The notes under the pieces were generated by a model that searched no databases, had not been told where the DNA came from, and saw only the letters and a list, made by a program, of their open reading frames with translations. The position numbers were made by a program, and so were the translations under genes. This document shows, one piece after another, positions 33,043-40,703 of a DNA stretch of 64,000 bases. Each line of letters starts with the position of its first letter. The first letter of the stretch is position 1. The DNA comes from Desulfobaculum sp044987625 (GTDB taxonomy: Bacteria > Desulfobacterota > Desulfovibrionia > Desulfovibrionales > Desulfovibrionaceae), in the NCBI RefSeq assembly GCF_044987625.1, contig NZ_JBJDSB010000001.1, positions 930,001-994,000 on the forward strand. Reading direction: 5' to 3'.

Positions 33043-33684
33043 CTACAGTTCTTTGTGGCAGAACCACCAATCGTATCCATCGTATTCGGACAGACGCTTT
33101 TTGGCGGCTTCATGGTCCTGCGCCGGGGGCACGATAACGCGGCTGCCGATAAGCTCGTTTTTGGGCCAGCCTGCGGGAATGGCTACGCCGTTGGCGTCGG
33201 AGGTCTGCAGGGCTTCTACTGCGCGCAGAATCTCGTCCATGTTGCGGCCGACTTCCTGCGGGTAGTAGAGCATCAGGCGCAGATGCCCTTCGGGGTCAAT
33301 CACGAACACGGCGCGCACGGTGTTGGAGCCTTTGCCGGGGTGCAGCATGCCGAGGGTCTCGGCAACTTTGCCGCGGTCGTCGGCGATGACGGGGAAGGTG
33401 ATTTCCTCGCCGATTTTTTCGCCAATCCACTCCACCCATTTGATGTGCGAGAACACTTGGTCGATGGACAGGCCAATCAGTTCGCAATTGAGCTTGTTGA
33501 ACTGTTCGATGCGCTTCTGGAAGGCCACAAACTCGGTGGTGCACACCGGAGTGAAGTCAGCCGGGTGGCTGAAGAGGACGAACCACTTGCCCTTATAATC
33601 GCCGGGGAGGTTCTTCTCACCCTGCGTGGTGACGACCTTCATCTCCGGGAACTTCTCGCCAAGAAGGGGGATCCTGTTTTCCAT
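33043..33684 (-). CDS. Peroxiredoxin, Prx6/AhpC-TSA family
   Basis: 213 residues. The peroxidatic Cys is in SHPADFTPVCTTEF near residue 48. VIADDRGKVAETLGMLHPG and RAVFVIDPEGHLR are typical. The long C-terminal part ends in DYDWW-like DGYDWWFCHKEL with a second Cys, as in archaeal-type two-Cys members of the Prx6 group. Reduces H2O2 and organic peroxides in the cytosol. ATG 33684 has AAGGAG upstream. A palindromic AT-rich stretch at 33734-33764 may be its operator. Confidence 0.93.
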   Translation of the reverse strand: MENRIPLLGEKFPEMKVVTTQGEKNLPGDYKGKWFVLFSHPADFTPVCTTEFVAFQKRIEQFNKLNCELIGLSIDQVFSHIKWVEWIGEKIGEEITFPVIADDRGKVAETLGMLHPGKGSNTVRAVFVIDPEGHLRLMLYYPQEVGRNMDEILRAVEALQTSDANGVAIPAGWPKNELIGSRVIVPPAQDHEAAKKRLSEYDGYDWWFCHKEL

Positions 33685-33733
33685 GTCTATACTCCTTGGT
33701 TCTTTTTACGTGTTGAGGCGTTGTACCTTTGTT

Positions 33734-33764
33734 GAGAATAATTCCTATTAGCAATTAGACTCTC
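33734..33764 (-). promoter_or_regulatory. AT-rich imperfect palindrome upstream of the peroxiredoxin
   Basis: GAGA...TCTC ends with AATAATT and AATTAGA inside, 50-80 bp before the start codon. The shape and AT content recall Fur/PerR-family boxes in an otherwise GC-rich region. No regulator is identified, so this is a guess. Confidence 0.3.
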
Positions 33765-33911
33765 CGTCAACCCCTCTTTGAAACTTTTTTGCCCAAAGGG
33801 CGAATTGCACCGTAATCCAAACATATTTCGCAATCCATCAAGGATATAGCATATATACAGCGCCATTGCACCAGCAGCATGCGCATTTGCCGCTTTTGTT
33901 GCCAGCGCACG

Positions 33912-33946
33912 AAAAACGGCCCGCCTGCCAGTGGCAGACGGGCCGT
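33912..33946 (-). terminator. Terminator after the solitary trpB
   Basis: Stem ACGGCCCGCCTGCCA / TGGCAGACGGGCCGT (one mismatch), followed on the minus strand by a run of T. Confidence 0.88.
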
Positions 33947-33975
33947 AAGAACATACGGAAGGAGTATGGAGGGGG

Positions 33976-35184
33976 CTAATCGGCGGTGATGCGTCCGTCG
34001 GAAAGCATCTGCTCAATCTGCGCCACGTCCTTATCGCCGCGGCCAGACAGATTCACGATGATGATTTTATCCTCGCCAAGGGTGGGGGCCATCTTCATGG
34101 CCTCGGCAAGGGCGTGGGAGGACTCCAGCGCGGGGATGATGCCCTCGGTGCGGGACAGGGCAAAGAAGGCCTTCACGGCTTCCTCGTCACTGGCGGCGCA
34201 ATAGCTGGCGCGGCCGGCATCCTTAAGGAAGCTGTGCTCAGGGCCAACGCCCGGATAGTCCAGCCCGGCGGAGATGGAGTACACGGACGCGGGCTCGCCC
34301 TTCTCGTCCTGCAGCAGGTAGGACGTAAAGCCATGCAGCACGCCGGGGGTGCCGCAGGTCAGGGTCGCGGCGTGGTCGCCGGGGGTCATGCCGCGTCCGG
34401 CGGGTTCCACACCCACCATGTTCACGCCTTCATCCTCAATAAACGGATGGAACATGCCAATGGCGTTGGAGCCGCCGCCAACACAGGCCACGAGGTAATC
34501 GGGCAGGCGGCCTTCCATCTCCAGAATCTGCTTGCGGGCTTCGGTGCCGATGATGGACTGGAAGTCGCGCACCATGGCGGGATAGGGATGCGGACCAACA
34601 GCGGAACCGAGCAGGTAGAAGCTTTCGCCCGCGTCGGCAACCCATGCGGCAATGGCTTCGTCCACGGCTTCCTTGAGGGTGCGCTGGCCGGTCATGGCAG
34701 GCACGACCTTGGCCCCCATCATCTCCATGCGGAAGACGTTGAGCTTCTGGCGCTCGATGTCCTCTGCGCCCATGTAGATGGTACATTCCATGCCCATGAG
34801 CGCGGCGGTGGCTGCGGAGGCCACGCCATGCTGCCCTGCGCCGGTCTCGGCGATGATTTTCTTTTTGCCCATGTGCTTGGCCAGCAGAATCTGGCCGATG
34901 GTGTTGTTCACCTTGTGCGCGCCAAGATGGTTCAGGTCTTCACGCTTCAGGTAAATGCGCGCGCCGCCGAGCTTTTTGGTCAGGTTAGCGCAGGCGTACA
35001 GGGGCGTCGGACGGCCGGAGAAGTGCTTGAGTAGGCGCTTGAAGTCGTCCTGAAATTCTTGGGTATTTTTGACGGAGTCGTAGGCTTCGGCCAGTTCGTC
35101 AACAACACGGATTACTTCGTCCGGGAGGAAGCGGCCGCCGTGTTCACCGAAAAATCCGTCCGCGTTGGGGAGCATGGTCGTCAT
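33976..35184 (-). CDS. trpB: Tryptophan synthase beta chain, solitary copy
   Basis: 402 residues. LNHLGAHKVNN has the PLP Lys, AETGAGQHGVAS and VACVGGGSNAIGMFHPFI bind the phosphate, and LSGRGDKD is near the C-terminus; all catalytic motifs are intact. It condenses indole with serine. A second trpB is in the trp operon at 42.3 kb, and the two proteins differ clearly (GFFGEHGGRFLPDEV here versus GYYGAFGGQFVPELL there). ATG 35184 has AAGGAG at 8-9 nt; upstream in-frame sequence is leader, not coding. Preceded by its own Trp-codon leader peptide and terminator (35236-35417). Confidence 0.95.
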   Translation of the reverse strand: MTTMLPNADGFFGEHGGRFLPDEVIRVVDELAEAYDSVKNTQEFQDDFKRLLKHFSGRPTPLYACANLTKKLGGARIYLKREDLNHLGAHKVNNTIGQILLAKHMGKKKIIAETGAGQHGVASAATAALMGMECTIYMGAEDIERQKLNVFRMEMMGAKVVPAMTGQRTLKEAVDEAIAAWVADAGESFYLLGSAVGPHPYPAMVRDFQSIIGTEARKQILEMEGRLPDYLVACVGGGSNAIGMFHPFIEDEGVNMVGVEPAGRGMTPGDHAATLTCGTPGVLHGFTSYLLQDEKGEPASVYSISAGLDYPGVGPEHSFLKDAGRASYCAASDEEAVKAFFALSRTEGIIPALESSHALAEAMKMAPTLGEDKIIIVNLSGRGDKDVAQIEQMLSDGRITAD

Positions 35185-35235
35185 GAGGAGTTCTCCTTCC
35201 TTTCGCGGGCAGTGTGCTGGCCGGGAGGGGGACAC

Positions 35236-35268
35236 AAAAAAACCGCGGCCAGTTGCACTGCCGCGGTT
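35236..35268 (-). terminator. Attenuator terminator before the solitary trpB
   Basis: On the minus strand ACCGCGGC / GCCGCGGT, an 8-bp perfect stem with a 10-nt loop, followed by seven T. It lies between the TrpL-like leader peptide and the trpB start. Its 5' arm CATCA-AC-CGCGGC can pair instead with GCCGCG-UG-UGAUG at 35319-35307 in the leader end, giving an antiterminator. The leader also forms GGCTCT / AGAGCC (35334-35329 with 35322-35317). All four segments of a classical attenuator are therefore present. Confidence 0.85.
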
Positions 35269-35308
35269 GATGTATGGTCTTTTTGATGTCGTCTTTATCG
35301 CAATAGCA

Positions 35309-35380
35309 TCACACGCGGCTCTGTTTCCAGAGCCACCACCAAGAAATAAAGCTGGGTGCGATGGTGTGATTCTTTTGCAT
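35309..35380 (-). CDS. trpL: Trp leader peptide, 23 aa
   Basis: ATG 35380 to TGA 35311-35309. The peptide is MQKNHTIAPSFIS, then WWWLW (residues 14-18), then KQSRV. Four Trp codons in five positions, placed just before segment 2 of the attenuator, are what a Trp-charging sensor needs. There is no ribosome-binding site; the ATG is exactly 7 nt after the predicted -10 box, suggesting a leaderless start. The peptide itself needs no function. Confidence 0.85.
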   Translation of the reverse strand: MQKNHTIAPSFISWWWLWKQSRV

Positions 35381-35387
35381 GGCTTTG

Positions 35388-35417
35388 TGGTTACCCGCAA
35401 GCGCACAGCCCTGTCAA
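35388..35417 (-). promoter_or_regulatory. Promoter of trpL-trpB
   Basis: On the minus strand TTGACA (35417-35412), 18 nt, TAACCA (35393-35388), 7 nt, ATG. The same box sequences and spacings recur before the aro-trp leader at 53834-53863. Confidence 0.65.
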
Positions 35418-35452
35418 GCACCAATTCCTGCATCATGCAAAAGTGCGGCGCA

Positions 35453-36038
35453 TCAGGCGAACCACTCCCGCCATGCGGGCCACTCACCAATGCAGTCGGC
35501 TAGGATGCCATAGCCCACGGCGCGCGGATGGATGCCGTCGGAGGCTTTCACGTCCTCAATATAGCCTTGGGACAGGCCAATATGCCCCATCAGGTCAAAA
35601 TACGGCACACCGCAGGTGGCGCACACCGTGCCCAGTCTGTTGGACAGCTCGCGGTTTCGGGCCGTGTGGGCGGCGTCCGCCACCGGAGGCGGGCCGATGA
35701 AGAGCACCTTATAATCGCGGGCGTCCTCCAGCAGGCGGCGGGTATTCTCGGCGGCCTCGTCCACTGTGGCGCGGGGCGCGCCGCCGGGCATGGCCATGTC
35801 TCCGGTGCCAAAGGAAAAGACAAGACGGGTCTGCAAGCCGTCAATGTGGCGGCGCTCCACCTCGCTGCGCCACCGGGCCAGCACCTGCGCGCTGGCGTCA
35901 CGCCGCACGCCAAGGTTATAGCAGGTGAGGTCCAGCCCCGCCGCAATGATGGGGGCGCACAGTCGCCCTGCCCAGCCGAGGCACTGCGGGTCGCGGGTGC
36001 CGTTCACAAGGGAATCGCCCAAAAAACACAGCAGCATG
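35453..36038 (-). CDS. SGNH/GDSL-family hydrolase
   Basis: 195 residues. Block I FLGDSLVNGT has the catalytic Ser, LVFSFGTGDMA corresponds to block III, where the usual Asn is replaced by Thr/Asp, and DGIHPRAVGYG is block V with the Asp/His pair. Members are esterases or lipases; the substrate is unknown. There is no signal peptide, so it is cytosolic. ATG 36038 has AGGAGG upstream. Confidence 0.85.
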
Positions 36039-36148
36039 GTCGTCCTCCTGTCCGTCTTTGCGCAGGCGCGCCAGATGTGGCGGCCGCGCCGTGCGCCTCT
36101 GCCCTGTGGCGCAGGCGCCACCAGCATGCCCCGCCGGCCCCAGAACGT

Positions 36149-36182
36149 CAAAAGGCCCGCCGGGATTCCGGCGGACCTTTTG
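36149..36182. terminator. Bidirectional terminator
   Basis: AAAAGGCCCGCCGG and CCGGCGGACCTTTTG arms around GATT, with A and T on the outer sides. It ends the transcript of the tiny membrane gene at 36204-36290 on the minus strand. Confidence 0.75.
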
Positions 36183-36203
36183 AAAAATGCTCCGGCGTGC
36201 GGT

Positions 36204-36290
36204 CTACTCGCCGTTTTTCCAGGACTGCTTGATGTAGAACATGCATAGCCCCACCATCACCAAACCGAGAAAGAACCAGAAAAAGTCCAT
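36204..36290 (-). CDS. Tiny single-span membrane protein, 28 aa
   Basis: MDFFWFFLGLVMVGLCMFYI is a clear transmembrane helix, followed by the polar end KQSWKNGE. ATG 36290 is preceded by TAAGGAG at 6 nt and the gene is closed by the terminator at 36149-36182. It follows the RlmD-type gene on the same strand after 52 bp. Too short for most gene finders. Function unknown; size and form are like small respiratory or transporter-associated peptides, which is only an analogy. Confidence 0.7.
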   Translation of the reverse strand: MDFFWFFLGLVMVGLCMFYIKQSWKNGE

Positions 36291-36342
36291 AGCTCACTCC
36301 TTACATGACGAAATTCAGTTTCCACATACAGTGGATTGTCCA

Positions 36343-37707
36343 TTATTTCAACTCAAGAAGTGCAACGCACTCCACATGGGCGCTGTGGGGGAAGAGGTCC
36401 ACCGGGCACGTCTGCCGCAGGGTGTAGCGCTCGCTCAGGATGCCGATGTCGCGCGCCAGCGTTGTGGGGTTGCAGGACACGTATACAATGCGCCGGGGCG
36501 CGGCCTCAAGAATGGCCTGCACCACGTCCTTGTGCATCCCCTTGCGCGGCGGGTCGGCGACCACCACGTCCGGACGCTCCTTGCGGCGGCTGATGCGTCC
36601 GCGCACGTCGCCCGCCACAAACTCGCAGTTGCTCACGCCGTTTCGCTCGGCATTGGCGCGGGCGTCCTCCACGGCGGAGTCCACGTTCTCAAAGCCTACC
36701 ACAAGCCCGGCCTGCTGCGCCATAACCAGCGAAATGCCGCCGGAGCCGCAATACAGGTCCCACACGGTCTCGCCGCCGGTCAGCCCGGCAAAGTCCCGCG
36801 CCGTGGAATACAACACCTCCGCCGCGGCGGTATTGGTCTGGAAGAACGAATCCGGGGAAATGCGGTACGTCAGGCCAAGGACCGTTTCCTCAATGTATCC
36901 GGGCCCGAGGACGGCGGTCTGCTCCTCGCCAAAGGCGATGGCGCTGGTGGCCTTGCGGGTGGAGTGCACAAAGGTCGTGAGCTGGGGGAAGCGCTCCATA
37001 AGCATGGCGCCAAGGGCGCGCACCACGCCGCCGCCTGCGCCGGGGGCGGTAATGCAATGGACCATACACTGCCCTGTGCCGCGCGCCTCGCGCACCACAA
37101 GGAAGCGCCACAGGCCCTTGCGGGTGACGGGATTGTAGGCGGGCACGGCGGACTCGCGGCAAAATTCGCGCGCGGCGGCCACCACGTCCATGGCAAACGG
37201 CGACTGCAGGGCGCAGTGCTCCACATTCACGATGGAGTCCGTGGAGCCGCGTTTGTGCAGACCAAGGGAGAGACTGCGCTCACTGCCGCCGCCAACAAAG
37301 GCGAATTCCATCTTGTTGCGGTAGTGCTGCTCCTGCGGCGAGGGGGCGGTCTGCGCCACCTGCGGCGCCTCAGCCCCGCCAATGCGTGACAGGCTGTCCA
37401 CCACAAAGCGGCGCTTCCACTCCAACTGTGCGGGGTAGGACAGATCCTGCACGTCACAGCCGCCACACTTGCCGTAATGGGGGCAAAACGGGGGCACATC
37501 ATCCGGGCCGCTTTCCACAAGGGAGACGGCCTCGGCCTCGGCAAAACGCTTCTTGACCGACGTAACTTTGGCTTTCACACGCTGTCCGGGCAATGCACCG
37601 TCGATAAAATAGACCAGTCCATCAGCCCGCGCTACACCACGCCCGCCAAAAGCCAACGCATCAACAGTGCATTCCAGCATATCGCCTTTGTGAATTTTTT
37701 CGCTCAT
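36343..37707 (-). CDS. rlmD: 23S rRNA (uracil-5-)-methyltransferase, RlmD/RumA family
   Basis: 454 residues. N-terminal TRAM domain (GDMLECTVDALAFGGRGVAR), 4Fe-4S Cys set CPHYGKCGGCDVQDL near residue 75 plus a later Cys (VEHCALQ), SAM domain with WDLYCGSGGISLVMA, DPPRKGMH, and the catalytic Cys in YVSCNPTTLARD. It makes m5U in 23S rRNA; the exact position is inferred from family. ATG 37707 has AAAGGA upstream. Followed on the same strand by the 28-aa membrane gene. Confidence 0.9.
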   Translation of the reverse strand: MSEKIHKGDMLECTVDALAFGGRGVARADGLVYFIDGALPGQRVKAKVTSVKKRFAEAEAVSLVESGPDDVPPFCPHYGKCGGCDVQDLSYPAQLEWKRRFVVDSLSRIGGAEAPQVAQTAPSPQEQHYRNKMEFAFVGGGSERSLSLGLHKRGSTDSIVNVEHCALQSPFAMDVVAAAREFCRESAVPAYNPVTRKGLWRFLVVREARGTGQCMVHCITAPGAGGGVVRALGAMLMERFPQLTTFVHSTRKATSAIAFGEEQTAVLGPGYIEETVLGLTYRISPDSFFQTNTAAAEVLYSTARDFAGLTGGETVWDLYCGSGGISLVMAQQAGLVVGFENVDSAVEDARANAERNGVSNCEFVAGDVRGRISRRKERPDVVVADPPRKGMHKDVVQAILEAAPRRIVYVSCNPTTLARDIGILSERYTLRQTCPVDLFPHSAHVECVALLELK

Positions 37708-37732
37708 ATATCCTTTTTCGCGTGCAAACGAC

Positions 37733-37760
37733 TTGACATTTTCGGGTTTTCATTCAATTT
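37733..37760 (+). promoter_or_regulatory. Candidate promoter for the 47-aa membrane protein
   Basis: TTGACA at 37733-37738, then CAATTT after 16 nt in an AT-rich stretch, 33 bp before ATG 37793. Confidence 0.4.
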
Positions 37761-37792
37761 GAGGTCTTCAAAAGCCAACGAGGAGGAGCACC

Positions 37793-37936
37793 ATGGAAAC
37801 CCTGTTTGAGCTCATGCAGAATGCATATCACAGCACCCCCCAGGGCTGGGTCGGCGTGCCGTTGATCTTCATGTACATGGCGTTGATTGTGGGTACTGCG
37901 TTGTACCGCATCCGCCAGAACAAAGACCACCACTAG
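37793..37936 (+). CDS. Small membrane protein, 47 aa
   Basis: ATG 37793 has AGGAGGAG upstream, an ideal ribosome site. The product starts METLFELMQNAYHSTPQG and has one hydrophobic helix (VPLIFMYMALIVGTAL), then a basic tail YRIRQNKDHH. Probably inner membrane with the tail in the cytosol. I do not recognise a family. Single gene with its own promoter and a long inverted repeat downstream. Confidence 0.75.
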   Translation: METLFELMQNAYHSTPQGWVGVPLIFMYMALIVGTALYRIRQNKDHH

Positions 37937-37994
37937 TCAGCTGCGCCGAGCCGGATGTCTCGACTTTCCGGGCGGCGGTCAAGCAGAATTTTCT

Positions 37995-38039
37995 ACGAGG
38001 ACCACAGCACAAGGCCCAAGCTTGTGCTGTGGTCCTCGT
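37995..38039. repeat. Perfect 18-bp inverted repeat with 9-bp loop
   Basis: The arms are 37995-38012 (starts ACGAGGACCACAG) and 38022-38039, exact reverse complements, with loop GGCCCAAGC. There is no T tract on the plus side. It may be a terminator of the 47-aa gene without a U tail, or a stable RNA or DNA structure. The rest of 37937-38243 holds nothing I can name. Confidence 0.7.
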
Positions 38040-38243
38040 GGCTTGTGGCCTTGCAGACATACTGCATACCACCCTCCTCCGGCGCGTTGATAACGGCGCT
38101 ACACTAGCATACTTCCCCGCAAAGCGCCCGGCCCGTTTACGGGGATATTCCTTTTTGCCGCGCCATCTCGCCGCACTTGACGCCCATCACGCCACGCGTG
38201 ACACTCCATACGCAGCACCCCAAACCGCGCACAGGAGCCCGCC

Positions 38244-39149
38244 ATGCACTTTCCCGTTGCCGGAATAGACGTCGCCTTCTGGATTCCGCCGCTCACGGCG
38301 TGCGTCATCTCCTTTTTCACCTCCATGGGCGGACTGTCCGGCGCGTTTCTCCTGCTGCCCTTTCAAATGACGGTGCTGGGCTACACCACGCCCTCGGTCA
38401 GCGCCACCAACCAGCTCTTCAACATCGTTGCCATCCCCAGCGGCGTGCTGCGCTATATGCGCGAAGGGCGCATGCTGTGGCCGCTGACATGGGCAGTGGT
38501 GGCGGGCACACTGCCCGGCGTGCTCATCGGCGCGGTCATCCGCGTCACATGGCTGCCGGACCCGCGGCACTTTAAGCTCTTTGTCGGCGTGGTGCTCCTC
38601 TACATTGGCGTGCGCCTGCTGCGCGACGTACTCGCGCGGCCAAAGGACTCCGCCGAGGCGCGCTTTCACAGCGCCGCGCGGCGCGGGCCCACCGGGCGCG
38701 TCACCCCCCTGCCCGGCTCTCTGACCACCGTCCGCTTCGCCTTCAACGGCGACACCTTCACCGTCAAAACGCCCGCCCTTATGGCGCTCACCTTTGTGGT
38801 GGGCATCATCGGCGGCATCTACGGCATTGGTGGCGGCGCCATCATTGCGCCGTTTTTCGTCTCCGTCCTTGGCATTCCCGTCTATGTGGTGGCCGGCCCG
38901 GCGCTCATGGGTACCTTTGTCACCTCCGTGGCCGGGGTGGCCTTCTACCAACTGCTGGCGGTGCTGCATCCCGCGCAAAGCATTGCCCCGGACTGGGGCC
39001 TTGGGCTGTCCTTCGGCCTTGGCGGCGCGGTGGGCATGTGGCTTGGCGCGCGCTGCCAAAAGTTCATCCCCGCGCGCCTCATCAAGGCCATGCTCTGCCT
39101 GGTGCTGGCCGGGACCGCGGCCAAGTACATCATCGGCTTTTTCACCTAG
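38244..39149 (+). CDS. TauE/SafE-family sulfite/anion exporter
   Basis: 301 residues with about eight membrane helices in two halves. SFFTSMGGLSGAFLLLPFQ and VGIIGGIYGIGGGAIIAPFF are the duplicated TSUP motifs. A cytosolic loop of about 55 residues (about 135-175) is charged and includes RRGPTGRVTP. The family moves sulfite, sulfonates or related anions; in a sulfate reducer a sulfur anion is plausible but inferred. ATG 38244 has CAGGAG upstream. A hairpin follows. Confidence 0.85.
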   Translation: MHFPVAGIDVAFWIPPLTACVISFFTSMGGLSGAFLLLPFQMTVLGYTTPSVSATNQLFNIVAIPSGVLRYMREGRMLWPLTWAVVAGTLPGVLIGAVIRVTWLPDPRHFKLFVGVVLLYIGVRLLRDVLARPKDSAEARFHSAARRGPTGRVTPLPGSLTTVRFAFNGDTFTVKTPALMALTFVVGIIGGIYGIGGGAIIAPFFVSVLGIPVYVVAGPALMGTFVTSVAGVAFYQLLAVLHPAQSIAPDWGLGLSFGLGGAVGMWLGARCQKFIPARLIKAMLCLVLAGTAAKYIIGFFT

Positions 39150-39155
39150 CACGCA

Positions 39156-39194
39156 ACAGCGCCGGACAGTCCATAGGGGACCGTCCGGCGCTGT
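39156..39194 (+). terminator. Hairpin after the TauE/SafE gene
   Basis: 12-bp perfect stem ACAGCGCCGGAC / GTCCGGCGCTGT with a weak T content after it. The convergent phenylacetate-CoA ligase gene ends 38 bp further on. Confidence 0.55.
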
Positions 39195-39231
39195 GTATTC
39201 CACTTCGCAGCGTGGCAGAGCGCGACGCGCC

Positions 39232-40539
39232 CTACTCGGCGGCGCAGCCGTTTTCGCGGTCGTCAATGACGCGGCGGGTCTTGCCGAAGGAGCGCGGTAA
39301 CGCGCCATGGTCCACCACCTGCACGGCCGCGCGGGCCATAAGCTGGCGGTGCAGCTCCTGCCCCACGGCGGTGGCGAGGGCTTCGTCGCCGCCACTGTGG
39401 GCGCCCTTGGCGCGCTCCACGGCAACGGTCATAAAGTCGCGCCCGTCGCGGCGGGCCAGCGTCACCTGATACTCCGAGGAGATGCCGTCAAAGTCGCCAA
39501 GGACCGCGGCAATCTGGCCGGGATAAATATTTACGCCGCGGAAGATGATCATATCATCACTGCGGCCCATAATCTTGTCATGCCGCGGCAGAGCAAGGCC
39601 ACAGGAGCACTCGCCGGGGATGAGGCGCGTCAGGTCGTGCGTGCGGTAGCGGATGAGCGGCGCGGCCTCCTTGCGCAGGGTGGTGACCACCATCTCGCCC
39701 ACCTCGCCGGGCTGGACAGGCTCCAGCGTTTCCGGGTCGAGGATTTCCACAATGTACATGTCCGCCCAGTAGTGGATGCCGTCGTGTGCGGCGCACTCCA
39801 GCCCCGCGCCGGGACCGTAAAGCTCCGTCATGCCCGAGATGTCAAAGCTGTCCTCAATGCCCAAGAGTTCCGTAAAGCGCTGGCGCATCTTGGGGGTATG
39901 CGTCTCGGAGCCGAAGATACAGGTCCGAAGGCGCAGGGAGTCGCGCAGGCCGTGCTTTTCCACTTCCTCGCCCATCAGCAGGGCCATGCTGGCCGTGGAG
40001 CACATGCAGGTGACGCCCATGTCCACCAGCAGTTGGAGCTGCATGTTCATGTTGCCCGGACCAACGGGGACAGCCATGGCGCCAAAATGCTCGGCTCCCA
40101 GCTGGAAGCCCGCCCCGGCGGTCCACAGGCCATACCCGGCGCAAATCTGGATGCGATCAAGCTCGGTGAGTCCGGCCAGCTCATAACAGCGGGCCATCAT
40201 CTCCATCCAGTCGTTGACATCCTTCTGGGTATAGGTCAGCACCTTGCGTTTGCCGGTGGTGCCACTGGACGCATGCATGCGCACCACGTTGCGCTCCGGC
40301 ACGGAAAGCAGCGGGAACGGGTACCCGTCGCGCAGGTCCTCCACGCTGGTACACGGCAGATGCCGCAAATCGTCCAGACTGCGGATGTCCTCCGGGCGGA
40401 TTCCCGCGTCGCGGAATTTTGCGGCGTAGGCGTCACTGCCTGTTGCCGCGTGGCGCACGGTCCATTTCAGGCCATCCAACTGTATGGTCGCCAGCTCTTC
40501 CGGCGTGTAGTGTGGGAGAAAACGAGTGCTGCTTTGCAT
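39232..40539 (-). CDS. Phenylacetate-CoA ligase family protein
   Basis: 435 residues, PaaK length. MHASSGTTGKRKVLTYT is the AMP-binding P-loop, SGMTELYGPG and YRTHDLTRL follow, and GRSDDMIIFRGVNIYPGQI is the hinge and C-domain start with the expected residues. It activates phenylacetate or another aryl acid through an acyl-AMP. In Desulfovibrio such genes often accompany aromatic amino acid fermentation, but no such partners are here. ATG 40539 has AAGG upstream. Confidence 0.88.
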   Translation of the reverse strand: MQSSTRFLPHYTPEELATIQLDGLKWTVRHAATGSDAYAAKFRDAGIRPEDIRSLDDLRHLPCTSVEDLRDGYPFPLLSVPERNVVRMHASSGTTGKRKVLTYTQKDVNDWMEMMARCYELAGLTELDRIQICAGYGLWTAGAGFQLGAEHFGAMAVPVGPGNMNMQLQLLVDMGVTCMCSTASMALLMGEEVEKHGLRDSLRLRTCIFGSETHTPKMRQRFTELLGIEDSFDISGMTELYGPGAGLECAAHDGIHYWADMYIVEILDPETLEPVQPGEVGEMVVTTLRKEAAPLIRYRTHDLTRLIPGECSCGLALPRHDKIMGRSDDMIIFRGVNIYPGQIAAVLGDFDGISSEYQVTLARRDGRDFMTVAVERAKGAHSGGDEALATAVGQELHRQLMARAAVQVVDHGALPRSFGKTRRVIDDRENGCAAE

Positions 40540-40703
40540 TGACCTTGCGGCTCCTTAACGCTGTAGATGTCCGGAAGATGGCGCCAGCGCCTTGTCCGAA
40601 CCCTTGAAATTCATTACTGATTGCACATCACGCTTCCGGACCGGGGAACAATGCCCCAATTCCGAAGCCCCATCAACCCTTGCCGCCACATGGAAAACGC
40701 ACC

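Noticed and set aside
33687..34016. A 109-codon open frame upstream of the peroxiredoxin
   Set aside because: Crosses the trpB terminator and the putative promoter; no homology-like features.
35412..35490. N-terminal extension of the solitary TrpB up to 35490
   Set aside because: It would read through the trp leader and terminator in another frame; ATG 35184 has a proper ribosome site.
40580..40700. tRNA or small stable RNA gene between the phenylacetate-CoA ligase and prepilin peptidase genes
   Set aside because: No cloverleaf, T-loop or CCA pattern could be drawn; no tRNA was seen anywhere in the window.
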